NCBI GenBank assembly: GCA_001939145.1
Contig: LSRX01000705.1
Location: forward strand, 256,152 to 320,151
Direction of reading: 5' to 3'
Length of the DNA stretch: 64,000 nucleotides
Origin: Symbiodinium microadriaticum
Taxonomy: Eukaryota; Sar; Dinophyceae; Suessiales; Symbiodiniaceae
A program made the translations under genes and the position numbers. The notes under the pieces are model-generated. The model did no database searches. It worked only from the letters and a program-made list of their open reading frames with translations, and had not been told where the DNA came from. Of the stretch, positions 31,987 through 40,429 are shown in pieces (within the stretch, counting starts at the first letter, position 1; each line of letters opens with the position of its first letter).

Positions 31987-32033
31987 CTGGGCATCAAAGA
32001 GGGCGTTCAGCTTGAAGTGGTTGTCTGCGGCTT
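31987..32033 (-). CDS. Candidate exon, minus-strand gene (second)
   Basis: Between CCTGCAG (acceptor) and CAG|GTCACC (GT donor), the minus strand reads AADNHFKLNALFDAQ in the only open frame. It is GC-rich against AT-rich surroundings. Forty-seven bp, typical of the small exons in this region. Likely partners are 32830-32883 and 31569-31632. Confidence 0.5.
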
Positions 32034-32065
32034 CTGCAGGCCAGCGCTCTCCGTCTTAGAGGTCA

Positions 32066-32207
32066 TAGGGTTGAGGGTTTAGGGTTTAGGTTTTAGGGTT
32101 TAGGGTTCAGGTTTTAGGGTTTGGGGTTTTACTGTTTTAGGGTTTAGGGTTTAGGGTTTAGGTTTTAGGGTTTAGGTTTTAGGGTTTGGGGTTTAGGGTT
32201 TAGGGCC
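32066..32207 (+). repeat. TTTAGGG run
   Basis: About 18 TTTAGGG-type units with TTTTAGGG, TTCAGGG and TTTGGGG variants. Forward orientation. Confidence 0.9.
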
Positions 32208-32829
32208 CTGGCTTGCAGTAAGTAGACATAATCGTACAGAAACTGCACCAGGGTTGTGGGGGGGGGAGGGGGGGATGCTATGCTGTACACTGAGTTTACT
32301 ATTATCCTATGCTCTATTATACCATACCATGCACTATATAATACACGATATGCTATGCACAATGTATATAATATCTACCGGCTACTAGCTACGTTTTACC
32401 ATGTCTGCGACCTACAGTTATATACTGTCAACTATACGTACACCTACTTGCTATAGAGACTAGAATAGGATTTGGGCTTGTACGGCAGTATGATCATATA
32501 GGGGCTGTAGTAGATGTCTGCTGGTAAAGATTCGAACGAACGGCTTAGGTACCTTCTGCACAGGGCTCTCATAGAAGGACTACATAATGTAGGGTTCAGG
32601 GTTTAGGGTTTGTGAGGTTTAGGGGTTTAGTGTTTAGGGTTTTTAGGGCTTAGGGCTTTTGGTAATATCGGGCTTGATAGTCTTACGAATAGTGTTCGCT
32701 TAGTGTACGGTTATTGTGCCTGTATACTGTATAATACACGTCCAAACCCTCTTCTAGTAAAGGCTTTATCTTCACCCCTAAACACCTACCTTTCTTCGGA
32801 CCTAAACAAGGAAAATATATTATACATAC
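32208..32829. other. AT-rich intergenic or intronic sequence
   Basis: Holds a poly-G tract (32255-32273), TATA-rich simple sequence and a TTTAGGG run at 32590-32660. No gene recognised. Confidence 0.4.
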
Positions 32830-32883
32830 CGAGCCTTTAACGACACGACCATCATAGTAACCTTTGCAAGGAACCAGCTTCAC
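32830..32883 (-). CDS. Candidate exon, minus-strand gene (first)
   Basis: Eighteen codons in phase 0 (VKLVPCKGYYDGRVVKGS on the minus strand), bounded by TTTAAG| acceptor and |GTATGT donor. Canonical GT-AG boundaries and GC-richer sequence than the flanks support it. Together with 31987-32033 and 31569-31632 it suggests one minus-strand gene. Family not recognised. Confidence 0.4.
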
Positions 32884-32889
32884 CTTAAA

Positions 32890-33067
32890 AGGTTTAGGGT
32901 TTAGGGAACCACCTTCAAAGGAACCTTATTTTACTGTTTGAGGGTTTAGGGTTTAGGGTTTTTAGGGAACCACCTTCAAAGGAACCTTATTTTACTGTTT
33001 GAGGGTTTAGGGTTTAGGGTTTTTAGGGAACCACCTTCAAAGGAACCTTATTCTACTGTTTCAGCCC
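32890..33067 (+). repeat. Tandem repeat, unit 61 bp, three copies
   Basis: GGAACCACCTTCAAAGGAACC followed by TTATTYTACTGTTT at 32906, 32967 and 33028, each copy preceded by TTTAGGG units. The telomere-type motif is part of the repeated unit. Confidence 0.9.
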
Positions 33068-33812
33068 TTCGCAGGAGCGACTCCCTGATCCCCCTGAACC
33101 CTAAAGCCTAGACACCCCGAAGCCTAAGGCCCTAAACCCTACCTGTAGCGGAAAAGGCCTACCTCATTTAAGGAATTATATATAGAGGCCATAATAAGGA
33201 ACCCCAAAAAGGTAGGCTAGGTCTCTTTCGGCAACGGGTAAAGCCTAGACACCCTGAAGCCTAGACACCCTAACCAGTTCTGTATTGAGGATCCCAAAAA
33301 AGTAACCCCAAAAAGGAACAACACTGGAGACTACAGGTAAACCCTAAACCCTAACCCCTAACCCCAGAGCCTGGGCACCCGAAGAGCCTATGCCCTGCTA
33401 CAGGCAACTCCCCGGCAGGTGGGAGCCCGCGGCAGCAGATCGCTCGGATTGGATGCGGAGTCTTGGTTTGGTTTGCTATGGGTGGCCTTAATAATCATAC
33501 ACAACTAGTGAAAAAAGAAAATAGTAACATGAAGAATACGAGTAGCTGTAATCATAGCAATATCACTGTACATTTTAGTGGTGATTGGTGTTCTTTTTAT
33601 CGTATACTTCTGTTGCTTTGCAGGTGTCAGAGCCCAGGATTTAGGGAAAATGGGGCTTATGGTAAGTAGCTGAGCACTTGAACCATAAGCTTGTCTTTGA
33701 TAAGGGTTTAGGGTTTAGGGTGTCTTACTAGGTTCTGTTCGGTTTAGGGTTTAGGCCTTGTCAAGGAACTTAGTCTAAGCTACTATCATGGGATCTCTTG
33801 TAAATGAAATGA
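33068..33812. other. Mosaic sequence, no gene called
   Basis: CCCTAAA motifs near 33120-33145 and 33335-33365, TTTAGGG near 33705-33755, and a weak fold-back at 33150-33310 sharing AGGAACCCCAAAAAGG-type arms. No coding island recognised. Confidence 0.4.
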
Positions 33813-33897
33813 TAGGCTCCATAGTAGTTCCTTTTTATGGTTCATATTTAGAATCCTATAAGGTAATCCCAAAAAGGAACTACCAAGGAGTCTGTGG
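33813..33897. repeat. Fold-back element, family E copy 1
   Basis: Left arm GGCTCCATAGTAGTTCCTTT pairs with right arm AAAAAGGAACTACCAAGGAG around a loop holding AGAATCCTATAAGGTAATCC. A TTTAGGG run follows at 33905-33990. Confidence 0.75.
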
Positions 33898-34053
33898 GAG
33901 TTAGGGGTTTTTAGGGGTTTAGGGGTTTAGGGGTTTGGGGGTTTAGGGGTTTAGGGGTTAAGGGTTTAGGAGCTTAGGGTTTAGGGTTTAGAGTGACCTT
34001 CATAGTAGCCTTTCTGACAGCTCTTATAGTAGCCCTTATGGTACCCCTTGTAA

Positions 34054-34245
34054 TGCCTGTTCCAAGAAGCCCTGGAGGTCACGGACGGCTTGGTGCGCCT
34101 ACTGTCTGCATCAGAGCGGAAGATCAATCTGAAGAGGACCTGTTGGGATGCGAACGATCACATTTTCGTGCTGGATGAGTCCGGCACCCAGATGACCGGC
34201 CGTTGTCCGCAAAGCGGATCAACGTACACCCTCACGAAGCAGTAA
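34054..34245 (+). CDS. Coding island ending in a stop (unknown protein)
   Basis: Open from a TAA at 34051 to TAA at 34243-34245; no Met start needed if it is a terminal exon. Protein-like: ALEVTDGLVRLLSASERKIN, TCWDANDHIFVLDESGTQ and GSTYTLTKQ at the end. GC-rich against neighbours. Likely a last exon or gene fragment. The upstream boundary is unclear and the family unrecognised. Confidence 0.4.
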   Translation, partial: CLFQEALEVTDGLVRLLSASERKINLKRTCWDANDHIFVLDESGTQMTGRCPQSGSTYTLTKQ

Positions 34246-34875
34246 AGTTGCTGCACTCATGAAGATGAGCCGCTGAAAAACCAAGTCCCGTCGATTTTTT
34301 CTGCAAAATGCTCCACAGGGCCACGGTGTGACCCTGCTAGAGCCTGTGCTTTCTCACTGTGCTAGCGTGAGCGACTTATGCTAGGGAGAAACGGGGTCCC
34401 TTTCATCGAGCGGTCTTTCTCGGGCCCTCTTGTCTGACTCTTTGGGTCTTGGGTGCTTAGAAGCTCGACTACCGGCTTGTTCTTGATAGGGCTTATAGGA
34501 TTTAGGGTTTAGGGTTTAGGTTTTTAGATGATTCCGGATCAGAAAAGAAACTCCAGTATCAAGCCGTGCAGAGCCACTGAATGCTTGAATCATTGAAGCG
34601 CATTGAAAAGCCAAGCCTCTTCAGCAAAAACCAAGAATCTTAAGAAGAATTGAAACACGAAGACTGATACACCGCACACCTTGAAACCCTAAAGATTTAC
34701 AGCACTGTGAACTACCCCAGCTCTCCGCAAATTTCCTCATCCTGCGACTCTGAACGGAATACCTGGGAAGGTCACTTCATCAGGACGAGACTGTCGGGGT
34801 TCGCTTTTCATCTCTTTTTGAAAGTACGGTTTTTGCCGGCGTAGGCTTGGGTGTGCGGGTAGGTGGGATAGGGTT
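34246..34875. other. Mosaic sequence, no gene called
   Basis: A TTTAGGG run at 34496-34530 and otherwise unique sequence without recognisable coding blocks. Confidence 0.4.
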
Positions 34876-34975
34876 TACCTATACGCCCCTAAGTACTTCC
34901 TTTTTGTAGTTTATATTATATTTAGAGAATCCTATAAGGTAATCCCAAAGAGGAACTACTTAGGGGTCTATGGGT
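34876..34975. repeat. Fold-back element, family E copy 2
   Basis: Left arm ACGCCCCTAAGTACTTCCTT and right arm GAGGAACTACTTAGGGGTCT. The loop again contains AGAATCCTATAAGGTAATCC, as in copy 1, although the outer arms differ. Confidence 0.8.
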
Positions 34976-35184
34976 AGTCCCTATAAAACCCTAGAAACCC
35001 TATAGAAACCCTGAGCCCTAAACCCTAAACCCCTTTACCCTGAACCCTAAGCCCTAAACCGTAAAACCCTAAACCGCCTTAGGGAGTTTAGGGAGGGTCT
35101 CAGAGAACCGAAGCTGAGGATGCGGCTCCTGTCGATGCAAGGGAACTACTTCGAATCTCTGTGGAAGGCCTGGCGGTCGTCGCA

Positions 35185-35392
35185 TTGGGGTTTCTAGGGT
35201 TTCAGGGTTTCAGGGTTTAGGGTTTCAGGGTTTAGGGTTCAGGGTGTTGAGGGTTCAGGTTTTTTTAGGGTTTGGGGGTTTAGGGATTTAGTGATTCAGG
35301 GTTTAGGGCTTTTAGGGTGAAGAGCTTTTAGGGTTGGACTTGAGGGTTTAGTGATTCAGGGTTCAGGGGTTTAGGGGTTTAGGTTCTAGGTG
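35185..35392 (+). repeat. Degenerate TTTAGGG run
   Basis: TTTCAGGG, TTTAGGG, TTCAGGG and TTTAGTGATTCAGGG variants. It is preceded by a CCCTAAA-oriented run at 34990-35080, so the two orientations lie about 100 bp apart. Confidence 0.85.
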
Positions 35393-35544
35393 TCTTGGTG
35401 TTTGTTTGGTTTGCGATTTCGGGTAGATTCGGTTTTAGAGTATGGCGAACCTCCAGCGCCTGCGAACTTGTTGTTAGTTTTGTAGCGCCTTTGAGTCACG
35501 GCTTGCGGTTGCGTCGTTTTGTTTGTTTGTTTTGTTTTTGTGTG

Positions 35545-35597
35545 TGTATATACATATATATATGTGTCTCTGTCTCTCTCTCTCTCTCTCTCTGTGT
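35545..35597. repeat. TA/CT microsatellite
   Basis: (TA)n followed by (TC)n. Confidence 0.9.
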
Positions 35598-35653
35598 AAG
35601 GCCTGTGGTTTTGCAGTCCGGAGCTGACAACTCCGCTGACAAGGCTACTGGGT

Positions 35654-35730
35654 ACCCATAGGCCCCTAAGTAGGTTCTGTTTGTGGTTTATATTTAGAAT
35701 CCTTTCAAGGAACTTCTTAGGGGCCTATGG
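35654..35730. repeat. Fold-back element, family E copy 3
   Basis: CCCATAGGCCCCTAAGTAGG against CTTCTTAGGGGCCTATGG; internal TTTATATTTAGAATCCT as in copies 1 and 2. Confidence 0.8.
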
Positions 35731-35769
35731 ATGAGCTTTCAAATTGGACCATGTTGAACTCAAAACCTA

Positions 35770-35870
35770 CCTAAAGTCTCCATCGTAGTTCCTTTTTGCG
35801 GCTACCTTTTGGGATCCTTAAGGCAGAATTGGTTAAACCAAAAAAGGAGCTGCACTGGAGACTATAGGTA
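35770..35870. repeat. Fold-back element, family E copy 4 (variant arms)
   Basis: Outer arms GTCTCCATCGTAGTTCCTTT and AAAGGAGCTGCACTGGAGAC. The inner TAGTTCCTTTTTG is that of family E, but the outer arm is TCTCCATTG instead of CCCCTAAG. Confidence 0.75.
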
Positions 35871-36017
35871 TTGCAGAATTGGTAACATGACCTCTCTGGT
35901 TTCAGTCCCATAGCCTTGTCTACAGATGCAGTATAGAAGCCGATAAGACCCTAGCCGCAATTGAGGCGCCTATACTCGGCAATCTACATCCTCTGGTCAA
36001 GGTCCTCCTAGGTAGTA

Positions 36018-36121
36018 CTACGGTTGATGATACACATCCTGCATTAACCATAAGGAACATACCACAATTTCCATAGCTTAGTGTCCTTAAGGTAGTGCAG
36101 GATTTATATCATCAACAGTAG
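36018..36121. repeat. Fold-back element, family A copy 1
   Basis: CTACGGTTGATGATACACAT at the left, ATTTATATCATCAACAGTAG at the right, with inner ATCCTGCATTA / TAGTGCAGGAT. The central block CATAGCTTAGTGTCCTTAAG is shared by most copies. Confidence 0.85.
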
Positions 36122-36280
36122 GGACCTAGTCCTAGCTCCCACTTCCTGCAAGTATCAGCACCAAAAAGCCCAAAGCCCTGCAAATCCAGACGCAAAGCAC
36201 CGAAGCCGTGCAACGCCCAAGCTTAAGACATTGAAATCATCCGTTCACTGTGAGAAATATCCCGTTTGCAGTCCCTATAT

Positions 36281-36379
36281 GGGTAGTTCTCTAAACTAGG
36301 GTTCCTTTTTAGGTCCCCAATATAGTACGGCGCCGTTATAAAACGGACCCTAAACGACCCCTAATTTGGAGAACTTCCT
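36281..36379. repeat. Fold-back element, family F copy 1
   Basis: GGTAGTTCTCTAAACTAGGG against CCCCTAATTTGGAGAACTTCC; loop contains CCCCAATATAGTACGG. Confidence 0.8.
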
Positions 36380-36715
36380 AACCGCTCCAGAAAGACTGTG
36401 TTCATTGTTAAGGCCCATGCGCTCCGAGTAGAAAGTTACAAGCCTCCAAGCTAAACCCCACAAAGTCAAAGCAGAAACTGATCCCGAAACCTTTAACCTC
36501 AAAAATTCGAAAATAGAACTCAAACCCTGAACTCTAAGCTTTAAGCCACATAAAGCCCCTGAATCAGAACAGAAGCTAAACTTCTAGCCTCCTGAAGCCT
36601 CCTCGCAGTTTTCAGGCTTGTACGAAACAGCAACACAGCGCTCTTATGGCCCTCCGCTCCCGGTTTAGGGTTTAGGGTTTAGAGTTTTCTTTGTCAGAGG
36701 GTCCTAAGGATCTAT

Positions 36716-36834
36716 CCCTAAGGGTCCATGTACCCAAATAGATATACTTTGGCCTTAAAGTAGTCCCTATATAAGTACTTTGGGGGCCAATGTATATACT
36801 ATTTGGGTACATGGACCCTTAGGGTATGTGAGGG
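36716..36834. repeat. Fold-back element, family G copy 1
   Basis: CCCTAAGGGTCCATGTACCC faces TGGGTACATGGACCCTTAGG. The core is TTGGCCTTAAAGTAGTCCCT. The copy at 43919 is in the opposite orientation. Confidence 0.85.
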
Positions 36835-36969
36835 ATATATTTTCCCAAACCATCATAGCAATTCGTCGTATAGAAACCCGACATTCTGCTATCTAGGTAC
36901 TTGACACCCTTTGGGACTCAACATGTAAGGTAGGGGATGTGGGTGAGTTTGAACAGGGCGGCATAGGGG

Positions 36970-37011
36970 TTATGTGGTCTTCGCAAAGGCAAAGTACGGC
37001 TTCTTCTTGTT
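36970..37011 (-). CDS. Candidate terminal exon, minus strand
   Basis: Minus strand reads NKKKPYFAFAKTT then TAA (plus-strand 36970-36972). It is preceded by a CCTAAG acceptor. It continues in phase from ICPGEHK at 37144 once the hairpin between them is removed as a GC-AG intron. Family unrecognised. Confidence 0.45.
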   Translation of the reverse strand, partial: NKKKPYFAFAKTT

Positions 37012-37143
37012 CTTAGGGGCCCAAAAAGGACATGAGCATAAGCATTTTAGAGGGATAGCCCTACCTTATTGGGCTTCAACATAAGGGGGCGGTTTTTCTG
37101 GGATATCCCTGTCCTAAGTTTTGCTTATGTGCTTTCTTGGGGC
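37012..37143 (-). repeat. Hairpin element occupying a whole putative intron
   Basis: The arms are 30-45 bp imperfect inverted repeats: on the plus strand GGGCCCAAAAAGGACATGAG near 37017 and GCTTATGTGCTTTCTTGGGG near 37124. On the minus strand the 132 bp run from ATAAG|GCCCC to CCTAAG|AAC, i.e. GC donor to AG acceptor, between two coding blocks. Confidence 0.6.
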
Positions 37144-37203
37144 CTTATGTTCACCAGGACAGATCAGGGTTTCGACCTTGCGTGGTGTCTTGGAGTGTAA
37201 ATG
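37144..37203 (-). CDS. Candidate exon, minus strand
   Basis: Minus strand reads SKTPRKVETLICPGEHK up to the GC donor. A GT donor ten bases earlier (CCTG|GTGAAC) is the alternative and would change the downstream frame. The 5' boundary is uncertain (an AG lies near 37186 and others further up). GC-richer than the flanks. Confidence 0.45.
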
Positions 37204-37286
37204 AACGGGTCAGGCAGGGTTCCCCTTAAACGGCTCTTGAAAGGCTAAGGGGCCTGAGCAGGTAACCTTTAACCTTTTTGGGGCTT

Positions 37287-37397
37287 NNNNNNNNNNNNNN
37301 NNNNNNNNNNNNNNNNNNNNNNNNNNNNNNNNNNNNNNNNNNNNNNNNNNNNNNNNNNNNNNNNNNNNNNNNNNNNNNNNNNNNNNNNNNNNNNNNN
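37287..37397. other. Assembly gap (N run)
   Basis: 111 consecutive N. Apparent open frames through it are artefacts. Confidence 0.99.
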
Positions 37398-37497
37398 TTT
37401 ATAACTAATCCTACCATAATCAAAAAGTTAACCTTTATTGAGCTAGGGTACCCAGCCCCTCAGAAAAAAATTCTACACAAGTTTCTACAAGAGTTAA

Positions 37498-37602
37498 ACC
37501 CCTAAACCCTAAACCCCTACACCCTAAACCCCATAACCCTAAACCCCATAACCCTAAACCCCATAACCCCTAAACCCTAAACCCCAAACCCCATAACCCA
37601 GA
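37498..37602 (-). repeat. CCCTAAA run
   Basis: Roughly 14 CCCTAAAC / CCCCATAAC units, opposite orientation to the runs at 32.1 and 35.3 kb. Confidence 0.9.
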
Positions 37603-37929
37603 GAGGCGCCTCCGGGCTTCGAAAGAAGGGGCTTCTCTGGGCCTCTCAGTGTATGACACTGGGCCCCTAAGCCCTAAACCCGAGGGTGTTAGATTTAGGG
37701 TTTAGGATTTAGGGTTTAGGGTTTTGGATTTAGGCTTTATAGGGTTTTTGTACTCTTACCCTCAGGCTCAAAATAGCTCAAAAGCCCTACATAGTAAGTA
37801 TGGTCTTTGGGTCCAAGAGCCTTCGAAGATGGGCCCTTAGAGCCTTAGGGGTTAGGCTACTAGGGATCCGGGTACAGTTCTAAACGCTGGTTGGAGGGTG
37901 TTGGCCCTGAGGACGTACGTACTCAGACG

Positions 37930-38075
37930 CACCCGAAGGGTCCTAAGTACCTAATATAGCTATAGTAGAATGTATCTTGGTGTTCTTCTGGTTGGCTCTT
38001 AGGACTTAAGCTCTTCTTGGGATTCTATATGGACTAATTATAATAAGGAGACAACAAGTTTAACTTTTTGGAGTG
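37930..38075. repeat. Family D left half followed by family J copy 1
   Basis: 37930-37970 carries the family D arm AAGGGTCCTAAGTACCTA and ATAGTAGAATG. From 37978, GTTCTTCTGGTTGGCTCTTA through GTTTAACTTTTTGGAG matches 43241-43336 in direct orientation, about 98 bp. Confidence 0.75.
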
Positions 38076-38260
38076 AGGGTTCAGGATTTAGGGCTTAGGT
38101 TTGGGGTTTAGGGGTTTAGGGTCTAGGATGTGGTTAAACGTCTGAAATGTTCTGACCTTACCTGTCCAGCTTCTTAGTGGAACCCATTAGCTTTACCTCT
38201 GCACTTATGTAGCGATCGCAGTACGCCAAAGCGGTTAGAGGCTACACTCTCTACCCAAAG

Positions 38261-38333
38261 GGTCCTATGTGCTGTTATGGGGGATTCTTCCCTAAATCAT
38301 AGCTGATAATAATTCCTAATATGGAAACCCTAC
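38261..38333. repeat. Fold-back element, family D, truncated
   Basis: AAAGGGTCCTATGTGCTGTT then CCCTAAATCATAG and AATTCCTAATATGGAAACCC; the right arm seen at 54041-54149 is missing and coding sequence follows at once. Confidence 0.7.
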
Positions 38334-38336
38334 CTT

Positions 38337-38429
38337 GGCTGACTTCCGAACCCCAGCTCGGCACGAAAGCAGCGGAATTTCCGCTCGACCTGCGGAGCTT
38401 TCCGGCATACCTTCCGGAAGCATTCATTA
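38337..38429 (+). CDS. Coding block 1 of a gene split by a fold-back element
   Basis: Reads TSEPQLGTKAAEFPLDLRS then FPAYLPEAFI and stops being protein-like exactly where the fold-back begins. Its last base, A38429, is codon position 1. Joined to 38596 it completes an ACG codon and continues in the frame of block 2. No start codon is evident; the 5' end abuts a truncated family D element. Confidence 0.55.
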
Positions 38430-38592
38430 CCCTAAGGGTCCAAGTAGTCCTTTATGATGGTTTTGGATACCCATAAAAGGCCCCAAAGTCCCTAAACCCT
38501 AAGGGTCCAAGTAGTCATTATTTAAGGACTTTGGGGCCTTTTATGGGTATCCAGAACCATAAATAAAATAAGGACTACTTGGACCCTTAGGG
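38430..38592. repeat. Fold-back element with TTA duplication inside a coding frame
   Basis: 163 bp. CCCTAAGGGTCCAAGTAGTC at the left and GACTACTTGGACCCTTAGGG at the right form perfect 20-bp termini; a second inner pair (GGATACCCATAAAAGGCCCC / GGGGCCTTTTATGGGTATCC) extends the stem. The central loop repeats the terminal sequence once more. TTA lies on both sides (38427-38429 and 38593-38595). Removing element plus one TTA (166 bp) rejoins one reading frame. Confidence 0.8.
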
Positions 38593-38595
38593 TTA

Positions 38596-38854
38596 CGGAT
38601 CGCTTGCAAGAAGTGCACGCCCACGCACGGGATCAAGACCTCGCCTTCTGCGCCAAGGAGCACGATTACGGGTGGAAAGGGCAGAGCATCAACACGTCCG
38701 TGACCCAACTGGTTCATTCCTTCACAGAACCCTTCTGCGAAGACCGGGTGATCCAAGCCATGATGAAAGGAGCGCGCCACGGCAGGTCTCCTTGGCCGCG
38801 ACAGCCAAACAACCAGTCATCGACTGATGCAAAGAACGACATCCCGAGTGCGAG
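38596..38854 (+). CDS. Coding block 2: possible PD-(D/E)XK exonuclease-like N-terminal segment
   Basis: Reads RLQEVHAHARDQDLAFCAKE, then HDYGWKGQ and INTSVTQLVHSFTEPFCED with RVIQAMMKGARHG. The shape H-x-Y...SVT-x-LVH-x-F...F...VI..M resembles, from memory, the start of exonuclease-like PD-(D/E)XK proteins of algae and large algal viruses; the catalytic part is not in this block. It ends at GCGAG|GTTTAGGG, where the GT donor is the first base pair of a telomere-type run. Downstream, about 38948-39024 is also coding-like (NELSKILQNAPGTEPIRTEL) and could be a next exon. Confidence 0.5.
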
Positions 38855-39885
38855 GTTTAGGGTTTAGGGCTTAGGGTTTAGGGTTTAGGGGTGCTTGCCA
38901 AGGTGGGACCAATGCATAGCCTCGCACCCGTCAGCGGTCTAATTACTTGAAGCCCTCGTCAACCAACGAGCTCTCCAAGATCCTCCAGAACGCCCCCGGC
39001 ACCGAACCCATCCGAACAGAGCTGGACCCTAAACCCAAATCCTAAGCCATGTTTACGTTTGGGGTCTTCGGATCTCGATCCACAGACCTTCCGCAATATG
39101 TGGATTCTGCTACCTTTCACTGCTTGGTGGATCAAGGTGTTAACAAAAAACCCTCACACCTCCTCACCAAATCCTAAACTCACACCCCAGGCCTTCACCA
39201 CTCCCAATCTGAATTCCCAAACCCTGCACTCGAAACTCTGCGCTCTACCCTCCCCCCGCCCTCACCCCCCCTCGCCCTGGCCCCCTAACCCGCATCCTTC
39301 TGGCTGCCCAGACCTTAGACCCTCAATCCTCAACCCTAAACCCTCAACTCTACACCTTAAACCCTAAACCTTGAACCCTATGCTAATCCCTAAGCCCTAA
39401 ACTTCCTAAACCCGAGTCCTAAACTTCCCCTAAGCCCTAAACCCCAGAAGCCAAAAAAACAAAAAACGAAACCCGAAGCCCTAAACCCTAGAGTTTAGGG
39501 TTTAGGCTTTAGGGTATGCTTCGCTTTTTAAAACCCGCCTCCTTTTCGGTGCCCCCTTTTTTGGGGCCAGGCGCTCCCGAAGCCTCGTACTTTGGAGCAG
39601 CCTTTGGTCTTGCAGATCTTCGAGGCGTCCCTTTTTTTTTTTTTAGGGATTTAGGGTTTAGGGTTTAGGGTTTAGGGTTTTGGATTTTAGGGCTTTGTGG
39701 GGGTTTAGGGTTCCTTTGGCAGATCTTCGAGGCGCTTTTGAGGTCTTTAGGGTTTCAAGGTTTAGGGAGGGATTTGGGGTTCAAGGGTTTAGGGTTTTTT
39801 CGGTGTTTACGGGCTGAGGGTGGTTTAAAGGGTTTGAGGGTTTGGGGTTTGGGCAGTATCTTCGAGGCGTCCTTTTCTTAGGGGC
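38855..39885. other. Mosaic of TTTAGGG and CCCTAAA runs with GCAGATCTTCGAGGCG copies
   Basis: Forward runs at 38855-38890, 39490-39520 and 39640-39850; reverse runs at 39020-39045 and 39310-39490. A 16-bp motif GCAGATCTTCGAGGCG recurs at 39612, 39719, 39854 (one insertion), 39991 and 40945. No complete gene. Confidence 0.6.
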
Positions 39886-39887
39886 CC

Positions 39888-39992
39888 AAAGAGCCCAATG
39901 TACACCTTAATTAAGGAATATATACCTTGAATTATAATTATAGGGGCCTAGATAGTATGATTTAAGGTATATTCCTTAAGTAAGGGGTATTG
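39888..39992. repeat. Fold-back element, family B copy 1 (right end lost)
   Basis: AAAGAGCCCAATGTACACCT, then TTAATTAAGGAATATA and, in reverse, AAGGTATATTCCTTAAGTAA. The right terminus GGGCTCT is replaced by CAGATCTTCGAGG. Confidence 0.75.
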
Positions 39993-40167
39993 CAGATCTT
40001 CGAGGCGCCCGGTGACTTCTTGTTCGCATTTCCTTCGCACGGTCGTACTTGAATTCACAAAAGCCAGGAACGCGGTAAATGAGCCCAGGATCCACGCGTT
40101 GGAGAAAGAACACTACGCGGACGCCATGGAACACGGAGAGTGCGAGGCCACGGTGCCGCCTTCACAT

Positions 40168-40338
40168 TCTTTCTTTGTTCTACGCCGAGCAGTTCAAGGC
40201 CATCATCGCCAATCTTCCTCTGCATCAACTGCTGAAGTTCCTTTGCGAGAGGGCTGTGCAGGATCCCGGCGAGGTCCATGGTACTTTGCTGTGGTCGGAG
40301 GAGGGCCGTATCGCTTTGCTGGATTGCATCGCTTAACT
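40168..40338 (+). CDS. Coding island of unknown family
   Basis: From about 40168 one frame reads LFYAEQFKAIIANLPLHQLL, then FLCERAVQDPG and LLWSEEGRIALLDCIA and stops. An upstream block in another frame (about 40040-40150, NEPRIHALEKEHYADAMEHG) may belong to the same protein, with a shift or intron near 40160. Helical, GC-rich. Function unknown. Confidence 0.4.
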
Positions 40339-40429
40339 CTTTGGAATCGCCTCCAATTACGCCCCGCGGTACTTGGACTTCCAAGGACGGTCCTCCTCCG
40401 GGAGGAGATGGTGCAGGGGGTTCCTCTTC

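Noticed and set aside
30947-33067. CRISPR-like array
   Set aside because: Units of 61 and 83 bp are tandem without unique spacers, in a eukaryotic nuclear genome.
33993-34178. Hydrophobic frame resembling a signal peptide
   Set aside because: The hydrophobic part comes from degenerate CTTATAGTAGCCC-type repeats; the protein-like frame here is the one from 34054 to 34245.
37226-37505. Open frames across the N run
   Set aside because: They exist only because N codons are not stops.
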